From Paraburkholderia elongata (GTDB lineage: Bacteria; Pseudomonadota; Gammaproteobacteria; Burkholderiales; Burkholderiaceae), in NCBI RefSeq assembly GCF_013177735.1, contig NZ_WOEZ01000086.1:1-64000 (forward strand): a DNA stretch of 64,000 nt, written 5' to 3'. Positions 55,597 through 64,000 of the stretch are shown here, piece by piece (within the stretch, counting starts at the first letter, position 1; each line of letters starts with the position of its first letter). The notes under the pieces were generated by a model. The model saw only the letters and a program-made list of their open reading frames with translations, made no database searches and was not told the origin of the DNA. The position numbers and the translations under genes are program-made.

Positions 55597-57728
55597 GTTT
55601 GCATCTCCTGCTGTTGCACCGCCGAGACTGGAAAGGTCACGGTCAACTTAAAGCCCTTGCCACTGGAAGTGTGGATTTCGACTGTGCCGCCCAGCATGTG
55701 CGCACGCTCGCGGATACCGAGCAAACCAAACGATTTCTCGGTGGAGGGGGCGGTGTGGCTCGAACCCTGACCGTTGTCCGCAATTTGCACGACGCACACG
55801 CCGCCCTCGACATGCACCGTCAGCGTGACGAGCGTCGCTTCCGCATGACGGGCGACATTGGTCAGCGCTTCCTGCACGATGCGAAATAGCGTCGTCGCGC
55901 CTGCCGACGTAAAGCAGGTGTCGCCGACTTCGATCCAGCGCTCCACATCGATGCCGTAGCGGTTGGTAAAGTCGTTGGCGAGCCATTCGATTGCGGGAAT
56001 CAGGCCGAGATCGTCGAGCATGACCGGACGCAGGTCGGCAGCGATACGGCGCACGGAGGCCACCGTCGCATCGATCAACCGGCGCATCCCCCGCAATTGC
56101 TGCAGCAGGCGCGGGTCGGCGGTGTTTTCAAGCTCCTGTTCGACCGACGAAATGTCCATCTTGAGGGCGGTCAATTGCTGCCCGAGGTCGTCGTGCAGTT
56201 CACGTGCGATGCGGGTTTTTTCTTCCTCACGAACTTTCTGCAGATTCGCCGAGAGTTCGCGCAACTCCTCGCGCGTTTGACGCTGCGCATTTTCCGCTTT
56301 GACCCGCTCGGTGATGTCACGCAGCATGACCGTGTATAGCTTGCCATCGCCGTCGCGGATCTGCGAGATCGACGCTTCAATAGGAAACTCTTCGCCGTTG
56401 TTCCGCAAGCCGAACAGCACACGCTGCTTGCCCATTTGCCGGTCGGAAACGCCGGTCACGCCGAACTGTTCGACGTGCCGCTCGTGCCCTGCGCGAAAGC
56501 GCTCGGGAATGAAGCGCGAGAGCGAGGCGCCGACCGCTTCCATCGCGGTGCATCCAAAAACCTGTTCAGCCATTGGATTGAAGATGACGATGTTCTGCCG
56601 TTCGTCGACGGTGATGATGGCTTCCATCGATGACCGGATGATCCCCATCATGCGTGCTTCGTTCAGGTTTAACTGGCTGCGCGCTTCGCTCGTCGTGGCA
56701 GATCCGACACCGCGTTCGCAGGCGATCAGGAAAGCAATGGCGCCGAACAGGCATGCCGCCGCGATGCCGGCGATCAGCACCGCGGTTTCTGCAAATGCGT
56801 CCTCGGCTCGCAGAGAGCGGCTGCTCGCCGTATAGGACAGCGTGAGAGGTTCACCGCCGACACGCAGGGTCGCGGTTTTACGCATGACGGGCGCGCGCTC
56901 CGCGGGATCGTCGTCCCCGGCGGCGGACGAATAAAGCAGCGTAGCGGGGGTTCCGCTCAATACCTGCAAGTCGATGCTTCGTTGTCGCGCGAGGGCGTTA
57001 TCGAACACACGGCCGCTGTCCAGCGCCGCCACCAGCAGTCGCTTGATGCCCGCGCGCCGCGCCTGTGGTGTGGGCGGCAACCCGCCGTCCGAATACACTG
57101 GAAAATAGATGTAAAGACGCGGACGGGTGTTCGAACCGATGTCGCCGAATGGCGCAGCACCAGCGTTGAGCGCGCTTGCTCCTGTGTCGATGGCTCGCAG
57201 CAATGCCTTACGGCTCGCGGGAGCACCAGCCAGGTCGTAGCCGACTGGCATCGCATCCGCAGTGGCCGGCGCCATCTGCGTTACCGGCGCGACGGGTTGC
57301 GTCGTGGCGGCCACGTTACCGGCGTCGCCGGTCAGGCGAGCGACACCGTCGGCGTCCACGTCTGCGTAGCCAAGCGCGCGCACGACGGATGACGTTTCGT
57401 CCAGATCGAGCTGCGCGACATATAGGTGCCAGGCATCCGCATTGACCGCAGGCGCGACGGCGAGCAAGCCGCGCGCGCCGCGCAGCAACGATTCTCCGGT
57501 GACGAATTCGCGCTGCAGATCAGCGGTGATTTGCGCAGTGCGCTGATCGAAGCGGCTGTTGGCGGCGCGTAGTGACTGCTCGCCGACCCAGCGCCACGCG
57601 CCGAGCGCAGCCACAAGAACGACAGCAAATGTGACCGCCGCGACAAGCACGGGACGCCGCTCAGGTGGGACAACACGCGTGGGCGAAAGCGATTTTTTGG
57701 CGAAGGGCGTCTTACCGCGAAAGAGCAT
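55593..57728 (-). CDS. Membrane sensor kinase, CHASE-like/PAS/HisKA_3
   Basis: The 711-residue kinase has two membrane helices (RPVLVAAVTFAVVLVAALGAW and TAVLIAGIAAACLFGAIAFLIA) bracketing a periplasmic CHASE-like domain of about 270 residues. A PAS domain (RMMGIIRSSMEAIITVDERQ, LFGLRNNGEEFPIEASI) follows, then HisKA_3 ([17 protein letters not shown]) and HATPase_c ([32 protein letters not shown]). ATG 57728 with GAGG upstream is preferred over an upstream TTG at 57824. It pairs with the overlapping regulator. The PAS resembles those of the tandem-PAS kinase at 4895. Confidence 0.9.
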   Translation of the reverse strand: MLFRGKTPFAKKSLSPTRVVPPERRPVLVAAVTFAVVLVAALGAWRWVGEQSLRAANSRFDQRTAQITADLQREFVTGESLLRGARGLLAVAPAVNADAWHLYVAQLDLDETSSVVRALGYADVDADGVARLTGDAGNVAATTQPVAPVTQMAPATADAMPVGYDLAGAPASRKALLRAIDTGASALNAGAAPFGDIGSNTRPRLYIYFPVYSDGGLPPTPQARRAGIKRLLVAALDSGRVFDNALARQRSIDLQVLSGTPATLLYSSAAGDDDPAERAPVMRKTATLRVGGEPLTLSYTASSRSLRAEDAFAETAVLIAGIAAACLFGAIAFLIACERGVGSATTSEARSQLNLNEARMMGIIRSSMEAIITVDERQNIVIFNPMAEQVFGCTAMEAVGASLSRFIPERFRAGHERHVEQFGVTGVSDRQMGKQRVLFGLRNNGEEFPIEASISQIRDGDGKLYTVMLRDITERVKAENAQRQTREELRELSANLQKVREEEKTRIARELHDDLGQQLTALKMDISSVEQELENTADPRLLQQLRGMRRLIDATVASVRRIAADLRPVMLDDLGLIPAIEWLANDFTNRYGIDVERWIEVGDTCFTSAGATTLFRIVQEALTNVARHAEATLVTLTVHVEGGVCVVQIADNGQGSSHTAPSTEKSFGLLGIRERAHMLGGTVEIHTSSGKGFKLTVTFPVSAVQQQEMQT

Positions 57729-58012
57729 GTGCGCCTCATTGGATAGTGGGCAATCCGCAGCGCTGGCTGATGGCGCAGGCGCGGATCGGGGAACGTCACT
57801 ATGATTTTCTTTGTTTGCGACCAACCGGTATAACGCGTGCGTTGCCTATTGTGCGCGATCCGCACGGATCGTGCCAGCATGCCGCGAATTCACCATGGGA
57901 GTCGCGCCGTACACGAAGGTGGGCAGGCAGCAAGCCGTCGGCACTTGATGATCGCCAAGCATATTCCGCGCTGCGAACCGCAGACTGAAAGTTCGTCGCC
58001 GCCCAAATAGCC

Positions 58013-58234
58013 GTGGCCGTTCAGGACAGCGGCGAATTCAAGGAGAAGGTCATGTACAAACGTGTAGCAGAAGAATGTGAAGCCGATCTCGTTGTAATGG
58101 GCACGCATGGGCGGCGAGGCATCGGCCGGCTGTTTCTCGGCAGTGTCGCCGAGGCGTTTGTGCGGCGTGCGGAGATGCCCGTTCTACTGGTTCCGCGCGA
58201 ACGTGATGCGGACGAAATACCGTCGAACCTATAA
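58013..58234 (+). pseudogene. Universal stress protein, N-terminally truncated
   Basis: The 73-residue frame reads [20 protein letters not shown] then [20 protein letters not shown] and [11 protein letters not shown], the C-terminal half of a UspA domain including the ATP-binding GTHGRRGxGRxxLGS. The N-terminal half is missing. It could still be translated from a GTG or ATG at its start but is probably inactive. Confidence 0.75.
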
Positions 58235-58276
58235 TTGTGCGGTGGTGCGCCGGGGGAACCGAGGCTCCCAAAAAGT

Positions 58277-58306
58277 AGCGCCCTGAAAACCGGGCGCTTT
58301 AATTTG
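58277..58306. terminator. Hairpin terminator
   Basis: AGCGCCC (58277-58283) pairs with GGGCGCT (58292-58298), followed by TTAATTT on the plus strand and TACTTTTTG on the minus side. It lies between the convergent truncated stress gene and the stress-protein operon. Confidence 0.7.
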
Positions 58307-58344
58307 CGCGAGGGTTTTTTTCGCGCAATTCCTGAATTGTCAGA

Positions 58345-59172
58345 TCAGTGCGACATCAGCACCGGCACGGTCATCGATTCAAGCATGGTCCGTGTGACGC
58401 CGCCGAGCAGCAGTTCCTGTGCGCGTGCATGCCCGTATGCGCCCATCACCAGCAGATCGATATGACGATCGGCCACCATGTTCAGCAGCATCGCGCCTGT
58501 AGGGACGCCGGCCACCTTGGGCACGGCCGAAAATCCCGCCTGGATGTTGTGCCGTTCGAGCCGCGCGGCGACCTCGATGCCGGCTGGCGCTTCGCTACCC
58601 TCGTGTCGCTGCACGGTCATCAAGGTGACGAATTTCGCACGTTTGATCACCGGTAAGGCATCGGCCATGGCCCTGGCGCTTTCGCGGCTGCCGTCCCACG
58701 CGATCAGCACGTTTTCGGCGAACGAACGGATAGTCCCGGCATAGGGCAGCACAATGCCGGGGCGGCCCGAGCTCATCAGCACGTCCTCGACAAAGTGGCG
58801 TGCAATGTAGGATGAAGGGTCGTCCGGATCGTATTGGCCGAGAATCAGGAGGTCGGCGTGGCGCGCGTGCAGGACCGCCGTTTCCACAGCCGGTCCTGTC
58901 GGCGCCCGCCATTCCACGCTGCGCCCGGCTCGTTCGGCCGCCGCCAGGAAGCGCGCTTGCGCGCCTTTGAGGTTGTTATCGCGCTGCGCCTCGCGAGTCG
59001 CGACCCACGGGCGTTCGCCGTGAAGAAACATCGGCTGCGTTAGATCCTGACAAACCATGTACAGTCCGATCAGATGCGCGTCGTGCCGGCTGGCCATTTC
59101 AAACGCGAATTCGATTCGCGCAGCGCTATGGGTGCTGTCGTCGAGATGCACCAGCAGGGTTTTGCAGGTCAT
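58345..59172 (-). CDS. Tandem-domain universal stress protein
   Basis: The 275-residue protein has two UspA-like domains. The first starts MTCKTLLVHLDDSTHSAARI, the second near VLIAWDGSRESARAMADALP. The C-terminus has LLVMGAYGHARAQELLLGGVTRTML and VPVLMSH, the ATP-binding variant GAYGHxR. The ATG at 59172 overlaps the preceding usp gene by 4 bases. It is a close paralogue of the protein at 59715-60551. Confidence 0.92.
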   Translation of the reverse strand: MTCKTLLVHLDDSTHSAARIEFAFEMASRHDAHLIGLYMVCQDLTQPMFLHGERPWVATREAQRDNNLKGAQARFLAAAERAGRSVEWRAPTGPAVETAVLHARHADLLILGQYDPDDPSSYIARHFVEDVLMSSGRPGIVLPYAGTIRSFAENVLIAWDGSRESARAMADALPVIKRAKFVTLMTVQRHEGSEAPAGIEVAARLERHNIQAGFSAVPKVAGVPTGAMLLNMVADRHIDLLVMGAYGHARAQELLLGGVTRTMLESMTVPVLMSH

Positions 59173-59672
59173 GACGGCTCCTTGATGGATTCTGTTGCTT
59201 GTGCGCCGCTTGTCACGGGTTTGCCGCCGTGCGCCGAGATCATCAGCACCGGGCACTGCGCAATGCGCAGAAAACGTTCGGCGACACTGCCGAGCACCAA
59301 CCGCCGGAAACCCCGCCGCCCGTGCGTGCCCATCACCACCACGTCGGCCTTGAATTCGCTTGCCGCGCGCAGTATGCAATGGGCAATGTCGTTGCCCGCC
59401 AGGTCGGTTTCGACGATGCGCGGCGTGCCCTGCACGCCGGCTCGCTTCATGCTCGCGACAGCGTCGTCCATCACATGTCTGCCTTGCTCCAATAGTGCAT
59501 TGCGGGCATGGGTCAGGTCGGAACCGGGCAAGTCATATACCAGCAACGGGACGTCCACGACAAAAAGGGGCTGCAGTTTTGCGCCGGCGTCGTGCGCGAA
59601 CTGCAACGCTGCGTCGAGGGCGCGCGTGGACGTTTCACTGCCCTCGACGGCGACCAGAATCTGCTGATACAT
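59169..59672 (-). CDS. Universal stress protein
   Basis: This 167-residue single-domain UspA protein starts MYQQILVAVEGSETSTRALD and has the nucleotide-binding motif [25 protein letters not shown]. It lies between the two tandem-domain usp genes in one operon, with 42 bases to the upstream one and a 4-base overlap with the next. Confidence 0.93.
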   Translation of the reverse strand: MYQQILVAVEGSETSTRALDAALQFAHDAGAKLQPLFVVDVPLLVYDLPGSDLTHARNALLEQGRHVMDDAVASMKRAGVQGTPRIVETDLAGNDIAHCILRAASEFKADVVVMGTHGRRGFRRLVLGSVAERFLRIAQCPVLMISAHGGKPVTSGAQATESIKEPS

Positions 59673-59714
59673 GGCGAACTCTCCTGAATGGAACTGACCC
59701 GGTGCTTCCGTTCA

Positions 59715-60551
59715 TCAATGCGACATCAGTACCGGCACGGTCATCGATTGCAGGATCGTGCGGGTCGCTCCGCCCATCACCAGCTCCTGCCAGCGAGCAT
59801 GGCCATAGCCGCCCATCACGAGCAGATCCGCACCGATCCCGGACGCCTGCGACAGCAGCGCGTCGCCGATCGACGCGCCAGTGCCGGCTTCGATCTCCTT
59901 GACCTCGACGTTGACGCCATGCCGGGCGATGAGCGTCGCGATGTCCGCGCCCGGAATGCGTGGGCGCGGCTCGCCACGCGCGCCGTTGACGGTGACGACC
60001 GTGGTGGTTTTCGCCGCGCGCATGAACGGCAGCGCATCGTGGACCGCGCGGGTGGCTTCGCGGCTGCCGTCCCAGCAGACCATCACGTGTGTGCCGGGCG
60101 ACGTGACGCTACTGGCGTAAGGCATCAGCAACACGGGACGGCCCGAGGACATGATCAGGTTTTCAGGAAAATAGTCGCCGACATACGACTCCGGATCGTT
60201 CGGGTCGTCCTGGCCGGCGATGATCAGATCGGCGCACCGGCCGCGATACGGCACGGCGAGGTTTGCCGGGGCCTCGACGGCAATCCACTCGCCGGCGACC
60301 TGCGCGCGGCTCAACTCCGCATGAAAGAGCCGCTCGAGCGCGCCGCGGCGTTCCGCGCGCAACTGCTCGTGCGTGCCGTAGTATTCGGCGGTTCCGGCCA
60401 TCACGTAGAGCGAGCGCGGATCGGGCGTGAACACCGCAAACACGCCAGTCAGATGGGCACCGAACTGCCTGGCGAGCCGCAGCGCGAGTTCGAACCGGGG
60501 ATGCGCGTGCTGACTCATATCCAGATGGACGACGATGGTCTTGTAGGTCAT
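59715..60551 (-). CDS. Tandem-domain universal stress protein
   Basis: The 278-residue first gene of the usp operon starts MTYKTIVVHLDMSQHAHPRF. A second domain starts near VMVCWDGSREATRAVHDALP and the protein ends LLVMGGYGHARWQELVMGGATRTILQSM and VPVLMSH. It lies 73 bases downstream of an FNR-type box, so induction at low oxygen is likely. Confidence 0.93.
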   Translation of the reverse strand: MTYKTIVVHLDMSQHAHPRFELALRLARQFGAHLTGVFAVFTPDPRSLYVMAGTAEYYGTHEQLRAERRGALERLFHAELSRAQVAGEWIAVEAPANLAVPYRGRCADLIIAGQDDPNDPESYVGDYFPENLIMSSGRPVLLMPYASSVTSPGTHVMVCWDGSREATRAVHDALPFMRAAKTTTVVTVNGARGEPRPRIPGADIATLIARHGVNVEVKEIEAGTGASIGDALLSQASGIGADLLVMGGYGHARWQELVMGGATRTILQSMTVPVLMSH

Positions 60552-60623
60552 TGCAACGCTCCAGAAGTGGACGAGTGGCGCATGAACGCGTGATCTGAGT
60601 CTATGAGTTGGGTGGCCGGCGAC

Positions 60624-60637
60624 GTTGATTCAGATCA
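60624..60637. promoter_or_regulatory. Perfect FNR-type box upstream of the usp operon
   Basis: TTGATTCAGATCAA matches every fixed position and is centred about 80 bases from the first usp start codon. Confidence 0.78.
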
Positions 60638-60702
60638 ACGGTGCGCTAGCGCCCGATTAGCGCCCGATACTTGATCTGCGTTGCGCCGAGCGCAATCCGC
60701 TG

Positions 60703-61476
60703 TCAGGCCACCACGTGAAAGCCCGCGTCCGTGTAAACCGTCGAGCCGGTCAGCGTCATGCCTGCCTCGCTCGCGAGCACGGCAGCGATCCGGCCGATTT
60801 CCTCGATCGTGACGAGGTGCTGTGCCGGCGTTCGCGCGCGGACCTCATCGAGCAATCCGTCGAAGTGGTCGATACCCGACGCGGCACGTGTTTTCACCGC
60901 GCCGGCGGAGATCGCGTGGACATGAATGCGGCGCGCGGCCAGATCGGCGGCCAGATAGCGGACGCTCGACTCGAGCGCCGCCTTCGCCGGTCCCATCACG
61001 TTGTAGTGATCGACTGCGCGCTCGGCGCCATAAAAACTCACGGTCATCAGGCTGCCACCGCCGGACATCAGCGGTAGCGCGAGCTTCGTCATGCGGATAA
61101 ACGAGTGGCACGACACATCCATCGCGAGTGCGAAGCCGTCGGCGGAGCAATCGACGAGGCTCGCGTGCAGGTCGTCGCCGGGCGCGAACGCGATCGAATG
61201 AAGTACAAAATCAAGTCGTCCCCAATCGTTCGAGATATGCTCGAACACCGCTTCCAGTTGCCCGGCAACACGTACGTCGCAAGGCATCACAATTGCGGCC
61301 TCGAGCGCCTCGGCGACCGGCCGGACAAAAGGTTCGGCCTTTTCGTTCAGGTAGGTCACGGCCAGTTCCGCGCCGGCCTCGCGAAACGACGCCGCGCGGC
61401 CGGCGGCGATACTGTGCTCGTTGGCAATGCCGACAACGAGTCCGCGCTTGCCCGACAGATCGATGATTGGCTTCAT
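60703..61476 (-). CDS. fabI: Enoyl-ACP reductase
   Basis: The 257-residue protein is an NADH-dependent FabI: LSGKRGLVVGIANEHSIAAG for NAD binding, the SxxFxGAERA-like Tyr in VSFYGAERAVDHYNVMGPAK with the catalytic Tyr and Lys spacing, and a final TGSTVYTDAGFHVVA. It is a paralogue of the broken copy at 8416 and is probably an accessory enzyme, since it lies in the low-oxygen locus and overlaps ackA by ATGA. Confidence 0.92.
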   Translation of the reverse strand: MKPIIDLSGKRGLVVGIANEHSIAAGRAASFREAGAELAVTYLNEKAEPFVRPVAEALEAAIVMPCDVRVAGQLEAVFEHISNDWGRLDFVLHSIAFAPGDDLHASLVDCSADGFALAMDVSCHSFIRMTKLALPLMSGGGSLMTVSFYGAERAVDHYNVMGPAKAALESSVRYLAADLAARRIHVHAISAGAVKTRAASGIDHFDGLLDEVRARTPAQHLVTIEEIGRIAAVLASEAGMTLTGSTVYTDAGFHVVA

Positions 61477-62690
61477 GACTTGATCTCCTCCCGGTGGTGC
61501 ACCGCGACAGCCTCATCGGCGATGATCTGCTCCTCGTCGGTGGGCAGCACGAGAACGGTGACCCGGCTGCACGCGCTGCTGATGACGCGGGCATTGCTGC
61601 CGTTGGCGTGCGGGTCGAGATCGACGCCGAGCCATGCAAGCCGCTCGCATATCGCGGCGCGTACTTCAGGCTGGTGTTCGCCGATGCCGGCCGTGAACAC
61701 GAAACTGTCCAGACCGCCCAGCGTGGCGGCAAGCCGCGCCGTCTCGCCGGCAATGCGGAACGTAAAGAGATCGCGTGCTTCGCGAGCCTCGGGACGCTCG
61801 CTCGCGAGCAGTTCACGACTGTCCGCACTGATACCGGAAACGCCGAGCAGGCCGGACTGCTCATACAGCATCGTCTCGACTTTCTTGACGTCGAGGGCCT
61901 TTTGGTCGAGCAGATGGAGCACGACACCGGCATCGAGCACGCCGCAGCGGGTCGACATCGGGATGCCGTCGAGCGTCGAAAAGCCCATGCTGGAGTCGCG
62001 ACTCATCCCCGCCTCTAACGCACACAGACTTGCGCCGCTGCCCAGGTGCGCGGCGATGACCTTGCCGCGCGCGCGGCGCGGGAACTGACGCGCGAACTCG
62101 CCAATGACGAACTGATAGGAGAGACCGTGAAAGCCGTAGCGCTTGATGCCCTGGTCGAAGAGCGGGCGCGGAATCGCAAAGCGCCGTACGAGATCGGTCT
62201 GGGTGCGGTGAAATGCCGTGTCGAACGACGCCGTCTGCAGAAGATACGGCCGCAGATGCCGGATGGCCCGGATGAGTCGCACGCTCTGCGGCTGGTGCAG
62301 TGGGGCGAGCGGCACGAGCGCGGCGATGGCCGCGAGCGTTGCGTCGTCGATCGCCGCGGGCCCGGCAAAACGATCGCCGCCGTGCACCACGCGATGGCCG
62401 ACGCAAACCAGATCGTCGAGAGGAAAGTGCGCAGCGAACCGTCCGAGCGTCTCGTCGAGGACTTCGTGAAGGTCGTCGGTGACGGCCGCTTTGAGCGGAA
62501 TGTCGTTCGCCCCGTCGCCGTGGACGAGATGAAGGCGCAACGGCTGATGCCGCAAATCGATTAAGCCATGACCGATTCTCGACGCCGCGCTGTCCAGTAC
62601 GCTGTATAAGCCGATCTTGATGGTTGATGAGCCGGGATTGACCGTCAGCAGGGGTGGGGCGATCACGGTCGCCGTGCCTAGCAACACCAC
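61473..62690 (-). CDS. ackA: Acetate kinase
   Basis: The 405-residue kinase converts acetyl phosphate and ADP to acetate and ATP. Motifs are LTVNPGSSTIKIGLY (N-terminal phosphate site), VGHRVVHGGDRF, KRYGFHGLSYQF, HLGSGASLCALEAGMSRDSSMGF and VFTAGIGEHQPEVRAAI. The start is a GTG near 62690. No phosphotransacetylase lies in the window. With pflB it gives ATP from pyruvate under oxygen limitation. Confidence 0.93.
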   Translation of the reverse strand: MVLLGTATVIAPPLLTVNPGSSTIKIGLYSVLDSAASRIGHGLIDLRHQPLRLHLVHGDGANDIPLKAAVTDDLHEVLDETLGRFAAHFPLDDLVCVGHRVVHGGDRFAGPAAIDDATLAAIAALVPLAPLHQPQSVRLIRAIRHLRPYLLQTASFDTAFHRTQTDLVRRFAIPRPLFDQGIKRYGFHGLSYQFVIGEFARQFPRRARGKVIAAHLGSGASLCALEAGMSRDSSMGFSTLDGIPMSTRCGVLDAGVVLHLLDQKALDVKKVETMLYEQSGLLGVSGISADSRELLASERPEAREARDLFTFRIAGETARLAATLGGLDSFVFTAGIGEHQPEVRAAICERLAWLGVDLDPHANGSNARVISSACSRVTVLVLPTDEEQIIADEAVAVHHREEIKS

Positions 62691-62724
62691 GTCGGCCGCC
62701 TGACTCGTGCAACAGGTGTCGAGC

Positions 62725-62823
62725 CGGACGATCCGCTTGTCGCAAAGCTACCGGCAGGTTCGTCAGGATGAGATCACGGCCGATATCGTGGAGCTCGCGG
62801 CGGGCGCCGTGGCAGGCGTCTGA
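62725..62823 (+). pseudogene. Possible ATP synthase gamma-subunit C-terminal remnant
   Basis: A frame reads IRLSQSYRQVRQDEITADIV then ELAAGAVAGV and a stop. It resembles the last helix of alternative (N-type) ATPase gamma subunits, where a RxYRxxRQxxIT pattern occurs. Only about 32 residues exist, so the call is tentative. Confidence 0.4.
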
Positions 62824-62871
62824 ACGTACAACCGTGCCGCGCGGTTCCAACAGGACGCGGCACGGTGACCA

Positions 62872-64000
62872 CTAGCGGTCACCGAACGTCGAAAACGCCT
62901 TGTACACGATTCGCGGATCATGCTGGCCTTTGTAGACATCCGGTGCTGCAAGATCGAGCCCGAGCAGCGCGTACACCGCATTCTGCGCGGAGCGTACCGA
63001 GTATTCGACGGTGAAGACGACATCGTTGGGCAACTCGCAGAACTGTCCCGTGAACGCCAGATTTTGCCAGCCGTCCGGCACCACGTGCGGCCGGTCGCCT
63101 TTGCTGCGCCGCAGGAACTGGCTCGTGATGAATGGCATCATGCATGGAATGCAGTTGGCGTGCTCGAGAATGCGGGATGCCTCTGCGTCGATCCGCAAGT
63201 GGCCAAGGATTTCGGTCAGAATTTCGCGGCCGGTACATGCCGACATCGGCTTCCCCACGAAATCGCCGGGCTGGTCGACCCGCAAGCCGTAGCCCCACAG
63301 CACCTGCACGTCCGCGGGTTGGCCGATGAAATGCGGCTGATGCGGCACCACGATAGAGGCAAGCCAGCTCGACTCCGCAAACGTAATCAGGCCGCCTTCA
63401 CCTGGCGTATTTCCCGTCATGTCGCGGATCAGCCGGAACAGCGTCGGGTCGCGCAACGTCACCGTGAACGACAGCCACTTCGACTCGTCGATATGATCCG
63501 CGAAAACGGAAGGGTGGCCGAACTCGGGGCGGCCCGCTGCGATCGTCTTCCACAGGTGCCAGGCGCCCGTGCTGTCGACAGTATTCAAAGGCGCCGGGTG
63601 ATCCATGCCGCCCAGGCTGGAGCTGGCGGTCATCGATCCGAGCGTGACGATGACCTTGTCTGCCGCTCCGACCGGTATCTCGAGGCGCCGACGCGCGGTT
63701 TCGCAAACGATGCCGCGGACCCGGTTTTCCACGCCAGTTTCGTCGACCAACAGATCGGTGATCCGGGTGTTCGGCTGGAACGCAACGCCGTGGTCATCCA
63801 GCCAGCGGCGCAGCGGCCGGACCATCGAGTCGTACTGGTTATAGACGGTGCGCATGATGCCGTGCAGCTGGTTGAATCCGGAGGACATATGCGCGAAGCG
63901 CAGCAGATAGCGCCGGAATTCGACCACGCTATGCCACGGCTGGAAAGCAAACGTCGTACACCACATCAACCAGAAATTGGTCTCGAAGAAAGACGAATCG
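62872..64000 (-). CDS. ohyA: Oleate hydratase (MCRA family), cut at window edge
   Basis: About 376 C-terminal residues are present. Family features include FETNFWLMWCTTFAFQPWHS, FAHMSSGFNQLHGIMRTVYNQY, LGSMTASSSLGGMD and the C-terminal TGQFCELPNDVVFTVEYSVRSAQNAVY. The enzyme adds water to the cis-9 double bond of unsaturated fatty acids using FAD as structural cofactor. The N-terminal FAD-binding part lies beyond the window. Such genes also occur in low-oxygen or membrane-stress loci of Burkholderia. Confidence 0.9.
   Translation of the reverse strand, partial: DSSFFETNFWLMWCTTFAFQPWHSVVEFRRYLLRFAHMSSGFNQLHGIMRTVYNQYDSMVRPLRRWLDDHGVAFQPNTRITDLLVDETGVENRVRGIVCETARRRLEIPVGAADKVIVTLGSMTASSSLGGMDHPAPLNTVDSTGAWHLWKTIAAGRPEFGHPSVFADHIDESKWLSFTVTLRDPTLFRLIRDMTGNTPGEGGLITFAESSWLASIVVPHQPHFIGQPADVQVLWGYGLRVDQPGDFVGKPMSACTGREILTEILGHLRIDAEASRILEHANCIPCMMPFITSQFLRRSKGDRPHVVPDGWQNLAFTGQFCELPNDVVFTVEYSVRSAQNAVYALLGLDLAAPDVYKGQHDPRIVYKAFSTFGDR

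Noticed and set aside
1-64000. CRISPR array, rRNA, tRNA or replication origin
   Set aside because: No regularly spaced short repeats, no rRNA-like segment and no tRNA-like cloverleaf with the usual TTCGANNC arm was noticed in reading; a tRNA or covariance scan was not possible.

Overview
The window reads as a large replicon of a Burkholderiales bacterium, most like Burkholderia or Paraburkholderia. The support is high GC, dense short-spaced operons, the protein families present, and gene content like the low-oxygen-activated (lxa) locus described in Burkholderia cenocepacia. No rRNA, tRNA, CRISPR array or origin was recognised.

Layout. (1) 1-13.1 kb: pyruvate formate-lyase with the start of its activase, a small membrane protein, a cluster of two-component proteins (LuxR-type regulator, tandem-PAS kinase, receiver, REC-PAS-HisKA_3 kinase), a broken fabI copy, an RRM-like protein, a frameshifted unknown gene, and a TrkA-N channel overlapping a SulP transporter. 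(2) 13.8-19.0 kb: a 1754-residue kinase/ATPase/histidine-kinase fusion. (3) 19.1-24.4 kb: a mobile-element graveyard with integrase and IS91 remnants and an IS66 transposase gene split by an intact recombinase-in-trio (RIT) element with terminal inverted repeats and a 6-bp target duplication. (4) 24.5-31.3 kb: glutaminase, a 491-bp MITE-like element, hemerythrin proteins, cytochrome c4 and IS debris. (5) 31.4-46.8 kb: a PQQ-dependent alcohol oxidation island with TonB-ExbB-ExbD, a TonB-dependent receptor, an aldehyde dehydrogenase, a quinoprotein alcohol dehydrogenase carrying the lanthanide-type Asp, a solute-binding-protein/cytochrome c fusion, pqqABCDE and an AcoR-type sigma-54 activator. 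(6) 46.9-64 kb: an anaerobic or stress locus with an HPF-like protein, cytochrome c, nitroreductase, zinc alcohol dehydrogenase, Fnr-type regulator, two-component proteins, universal stress proteins, FabI, acetate kinase and oleate hydratase.

How it works together. In the PQQ island, all five transcription units have a GG-N10-GC (-24/-12) promoter, and three intergenic regions share the 10-mer ACACCGTTGT. This suggests one sigma-54 regulon run by the AcoR-type activator, with the TonB system possibly importing lanthanide or PQQ. In the anaerobic locus, at least eight TTGAY-N4-ATCAA boxes precede genes near a regulator that keeps all four Fe-S cysteines of FNR. One perfect and two near-perfect boxes also occur beside the hemerythrin genes. 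Formate-lyase, acetate kinase and alcohol dehydrogenase would serve fermentation. The hemerythrins, cytochromes and stress proteins would serve low-oxygen or NO survival.

The strongest candidates for something little described are the sigma-54-controlled lanthanide-type PQQ alcohol oxidation island with its binding-protein/cytochrome fusion, and the RIT element with 8-N4-8 palindromes associated with broken recombinase genes.
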